Shown: positions 61,000 to 64,000 of the stretch, piece after piece
How the letters are laid out: each line of letters opens with the position of its first letter
Numbering within the stretch: position 1 is the stretch's first letter
Assembly (NCBI GenBank): GCA_011634665.1
Contig: WAEK01000005.1
Span: 2,117,001-2,181,000, forward strand
DNA length: 64,000 nt
Direction of reading: 5' to 3'
Origin: Mortierella sp. BCC40632
Lineage: Eukaryota > Mortierellomycota > Mortierellomycetes > Mortierellales > Mortierellaceae
Made by a program: the position numbers and the translations under genes
The notes under the pieces: generated by a model
The model's input: only the letters and a program-made list of their open reading frames with translations
Databases searched by the model: none
Told to the model about the DNA's origin: nothing

Positions 61000-63351
61000 T
61001 CCTCTCTCCCTCTCTCTCTTGCCTGCACCTAATGCCGAATGCATACACCTCGCCCTTATTTGGGATCAAAGACAAGCATACACTGCTGTGCCCTTTCTTC
61101 GCCCATAAAACAAAAAAGTGGTCTGCGTGAGAAAAGAGGGAACACACACAAAAAGAAAAAAAATGCGCTTTCAGGAGTGGGGAGTGCAAAGAAGAAGGGA
61201 TAAAAATAATAGCGAGAGAGCGAGGATGCGATGCACTTCAATTTGTGTGTGTGTGAATGTGTGTGTGTTTTTGTGAGTGTGAGAGAGTGAGAGAGTGAGT
61301 GAGTGAATGAGTGAATGAGTGAATGAGTGTGTGTGTGTATGCGCGTGTGTGCGAACACAAATTTGCATCTTGCATGCAGGTAGGAGCAAAAGCGAATCCC
61401 TTCCTAGGTATTGAGAGCAAAGTGATCCTGCCCGAAGAAAAAAAAAAAAAAAAGTTTAGTGCCCTTGACTTTTTTTTTCTTCCTTCTTTGAACCCTTGCA
61501 AGATTTTGAGGATAGGTTCATCGCGGGGTACAGTCCAGCGAAGGAGAAACGGGAATAGGATTAGAAGACACGATCGCAATTCAAGGCAGGTCATCGTTCG
61601 TAGGGCAAGGCTTCGAACAGACTCTCTCCTTTACGCAATGATCATCTCCTTTCGATTGGAGCTCGAACAAAAACGACGTGGTGAAGGCCTAATGCATGCA
61701 CCTTGTCACAGCACAGTAGGAGACATTGGGGTGGGATTTTTTTTTTGGGGGGGGAGTAAAGGTAGAGTAGGGTTGACCAAGTGCGCAAACCAACTCAGTT
61801 AGAGAAAGAATTGAACTGCGGTACCTGACTCAAACAAGATTTGCCGATCAGAAGTAAGATCATGGTCTAGAGAGAGTGCCCCTCTTCAGTTCTTTTAGTG
61901 GCCTTGTCTTAGGGGGGACACCACAATCTAGGATGAGTATTCAGACTCACAGATCTCTTATGCCCTTTTTGCGCGTTGTTAGACTAAGTGCGAAAAAAAA
62001 TAGACAGAAAGGATCACTTGCGCAAATGCGCTCTTCCGTAGAGATGAGACGTTGTTGAAAGCAGCAAATTCAGCTCTTCTCTCTCCCACTTATAGTATAG
62101 TAAAAGTGAATAGAGCTTGAGAGAAGGGGCTACACAATGAGACTCCTCTGCTCCGAAAAAGAAAAAAATGCTTGTGGTGCATCCCTTCTCCCAAACAAGA
62201 AGCTTCTCTATCAACGTGTAAACAGATTAAAGTTGAGGGTGTTGGTTCTTCGCTGCTTTGTTGATTCTTTGCCTCAGACACTACTAGAGATACCCCGGTT
62301 ATGGTAGGTGGTAGTGGCGATGATGAGAAGGAAGAAGATTCAAGAAAACTTTGTTATTTCAAGTCCGAAATGTTGGGGAGCGAGAAAGGCATACAGAAGG
62401 CGCCAGTGTTGCCGAAGAAGCAACAGGAGGATCTCCTGCTTCGGCATTGCCAGTGGTCGGACACTCAAGGGTTGTTTACCATGACTATTTTCACTTTTTC
62501 AGCACTGACCTTTTCGTCCCACTCGAACTCAACATGGAATTGAATTAAGCCTCATGGAATGAGCATGAAAATGAGCCCCACCGATATTTTTTGAGAATAA
62601 CCATGGGCTGCTTCTTCCCTTATTCCTCTAGCTAGAGAGAAGGGAAATCTTGTTGATAAAGGCCCATCAAGGCGCATTGAACCTTTTAGTCCGAGCCTTA
62701 TTCTCCTCCATTGCAGATGGATCATAGATACATGGGCCCGGACTACTGCCTTTTCTATGCCGAATCGGGAGGTAGAGTGTCCAACCATAGGCAAGTCTAG
62801 CCCATGGTAAAGAGAGAAGGTTACCCAAAACCAAGGAGCAAGGGGAGAAAGTCCCCACGGCTAAAGTCAAAGGGGCTAGACGTCCACGCTCCCTTGCTTG
62901 CTGCCCTTCACGCCTTTATGGATGGCTAGCATTGTCTGGATGGATTAGGATGAGGCACAATCCCGACTCACATGGTCCAAGTCACAGTAGGAGACGTCTT
63001 CCTAGACATAACGACGCGTCTCCATCCCGTCTTTCCTTTCACTCTTTGATCTCTTATACTGGAGACGGCTAATGCGCGTGCGCAGGCCTTAGTTGTCTGA
63101 GAGAAAGAGTACTACTGTCTGTGCTCATTCTATTCTATCGTATTCGGTTTCACGACGCGTTCAAAGAAGGGTTACAAACGCACCCCTTGGATATCCCTTT
63201 CCTCAGTTCTCTCAAGTCCCTCAAACCTCGAAACTCGTTTTTTTTGCTGGCTTCCAAATCGAGACCGACGACCTTCTGCTGCCCCAAAAAAAAAAAAAAG
63301 AGATAGAGAGAGAGAGAGAAAACGTCGAGTTCCAACTCAAGGTACTTGCGA
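57548..63351. other. 5.8-kb spacer with no firm gene
   Basis: Contents: a direct repeat of GATATCCAAAGT near 57715-57740, a hairpin CTATGC-TTTAGA-GCATAG near 57823-57840, a T46 run (about 58143-58188), a CAC repeat (59082-59115), poly-A runs (58422-58440, 59977-60009), TTTC/TTTTTC runs (60185-60225), and GT/GAGT repeats (61243-61342). From about 62560 to 63060 the sequence is free of long homopolymers, unlike its surroundings. ORFs present are short or repeat-driven. Confidence 0.45.
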
Positions 63352-63796
63352 CTTTCTCATACCCCACCCCTCAACCTCGACTCTCTCCCTCTCCTCGGGC
63401 TCCTCGTGAATCGCGTCCAAAGGCGACGTGTACTCGATGTCATTGAAAATCATAGTCGAATGCAACTCCTTAGCGCCCTTCACCTGCAGGCCCTCTTCCC
63501 TTTCACTCACACGGTCGGTCTCGTTGGTTCAGGTGAGAAACAACAGGAAGGAAAGAGATGCCTCTTGCTCCCCTTTGCTCTCCACCCTGCAAACCCTTCT
63601 TCCAGTCGCCTCCTCTCTCCCTCTTTCTCTTGTTCTCTCGCATCCCTTTTGGGCCCACAGTCCTCTTGACCATCTCCCAACTGCTGTGTCCCGAACACAG
63701 AGCTATGTCCACGCTTGTTTATTTGCACGTTACAACCCTATTCTAATCTCTTCTCATGTAGGAAAGATTGAGGTTCATTCAATTGAATGGGCATGA
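63352..63796 (+). CDS. Candidate 3' exons of an unrecognised gene
   Basis: A natural-looking reading frame (for example LVNRVQRRRVLDVIENHSRM, then QLLSALHLQALFPF) runs to 63532, where GTGAGA is a fitting donor. Intron 63533-63761 ends in ATGTAG. The next exon, 63762-63796, continues in phase (GKIEVHSIEWA) to a TGA. The frame is open on the left to at least 63325, but no ATG or upstream exon could be assigned, so the start is arbitrary. An alternative join in another phase exists, with a less protein-like result. The peptide matches no family I recognise. It could be the end of a larger gene whose 5' exons lie in the preceding spacer, or a decayed copy. Confidence 0.35.
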
Positions 63797-63939
63797 TGGG
63801 ACACCGTACCAAAGATGCAGCCTGAATATAGGTCGTGAGGAGGAGAGTAACATATACAGTAGTCAAACCAATTGATACAATATTAACCCCCACCCCCTCT
63901 CCCTCAAAGCTCTTTTTTTTTTTTTTTTTTCTTCACAAA

Positions 63940-63947
63940 TATAAAAG
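63940..63947 (+). promoter_or_regulatory. TATA box near the window edge
   Basis: TATAAAAG followed by a C/T-rich leader reaching the end of the window suggests the promoter of a plus-strand gene starting just beyond base 64000. Confidence 0.45.
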
Positions 63948-64000
63948 CGTCCCTCCATTCCCTGGACTTTCTAGCTTTCCTCATTCCATCATCCACTCTC

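Overview
The window looks like nuclear DNA of a filamentous, early-diverging fungus, most likely Mucoromycota/Mortierellomycotina (Mortierella-like). The case rests on short GT-AG introns with T- or CT-rich tracts, an animal-like sterol delta-7 reductase (7-dehydrocholesterol reductase type, reported from Mortierella), F-box/LRR proteins of a kind I associate with Mortierella, a CE4 chitin deacetylase and a long-tailed CSC1/OSCA channel. The taxon is an inference. There is no operon logic. Genes lie on both strands, each with its own UTRs, and spacers are full of poly-A/T runs and (GA)n/(CT)n microsatellites.

Layout, 1-18 kb: the 3' end of an unrecognised gene; a five-exon FetA/STAR1-like ABC ATPase (+); a very large unrecognised, mostly disordered protein of 1845 aa (-) with a probable 5'-UTR intron; a 99-aa secreted peptide with twin CX3C pairs (-); and a four-exon CSC1/OSCA/TMEM63-type channel of 1730 aa (-). 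19-42.6 kb: two F-box/LRR genes in tandem (+), a secreted S41-type peptidase (+), DHCR7 (+), an HTATIP2/FMP52-like NAD(P)-binding protein (+) with an apparent frameshift at its start, aminoacylase-1 (+), a short-chain dehydrogenase (-) and a Mam3/CNNM-type CBS protein (+). 48-57.4 kb: chitin deacetylase (+), mitochondrial ClpX (+) and the DEAH helicase Prp43 (-), the last two convergent. Two spacers, 42.6-48.0 kb and 57.4-63.3 kb, are long for this neighbourhood and hold no gene I can support firmly. The 3' end of another candidate gene lies at about 63.35-63.80 kb, and a TATA element sits at the right edge.

Exon models were made by eye, joining ORFs at GT/AG (one GC/AG) sites where reading phase and family similarity agree. 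For every multi-exon gene modelled with both a start and a stop, the exon lengths sum to a multiple of three. There is no rRNA, tRNA, CRISPR array or intact transposon that I can see. The observations most worth a second look are the ClpX with an intact IGF loop and a glycine-rich expansion of its RKH loop, the start-proximal frameshift beside a 217-nt CT tract, the twin-CX3C secreted peptide, and the two gene-poor spacers.
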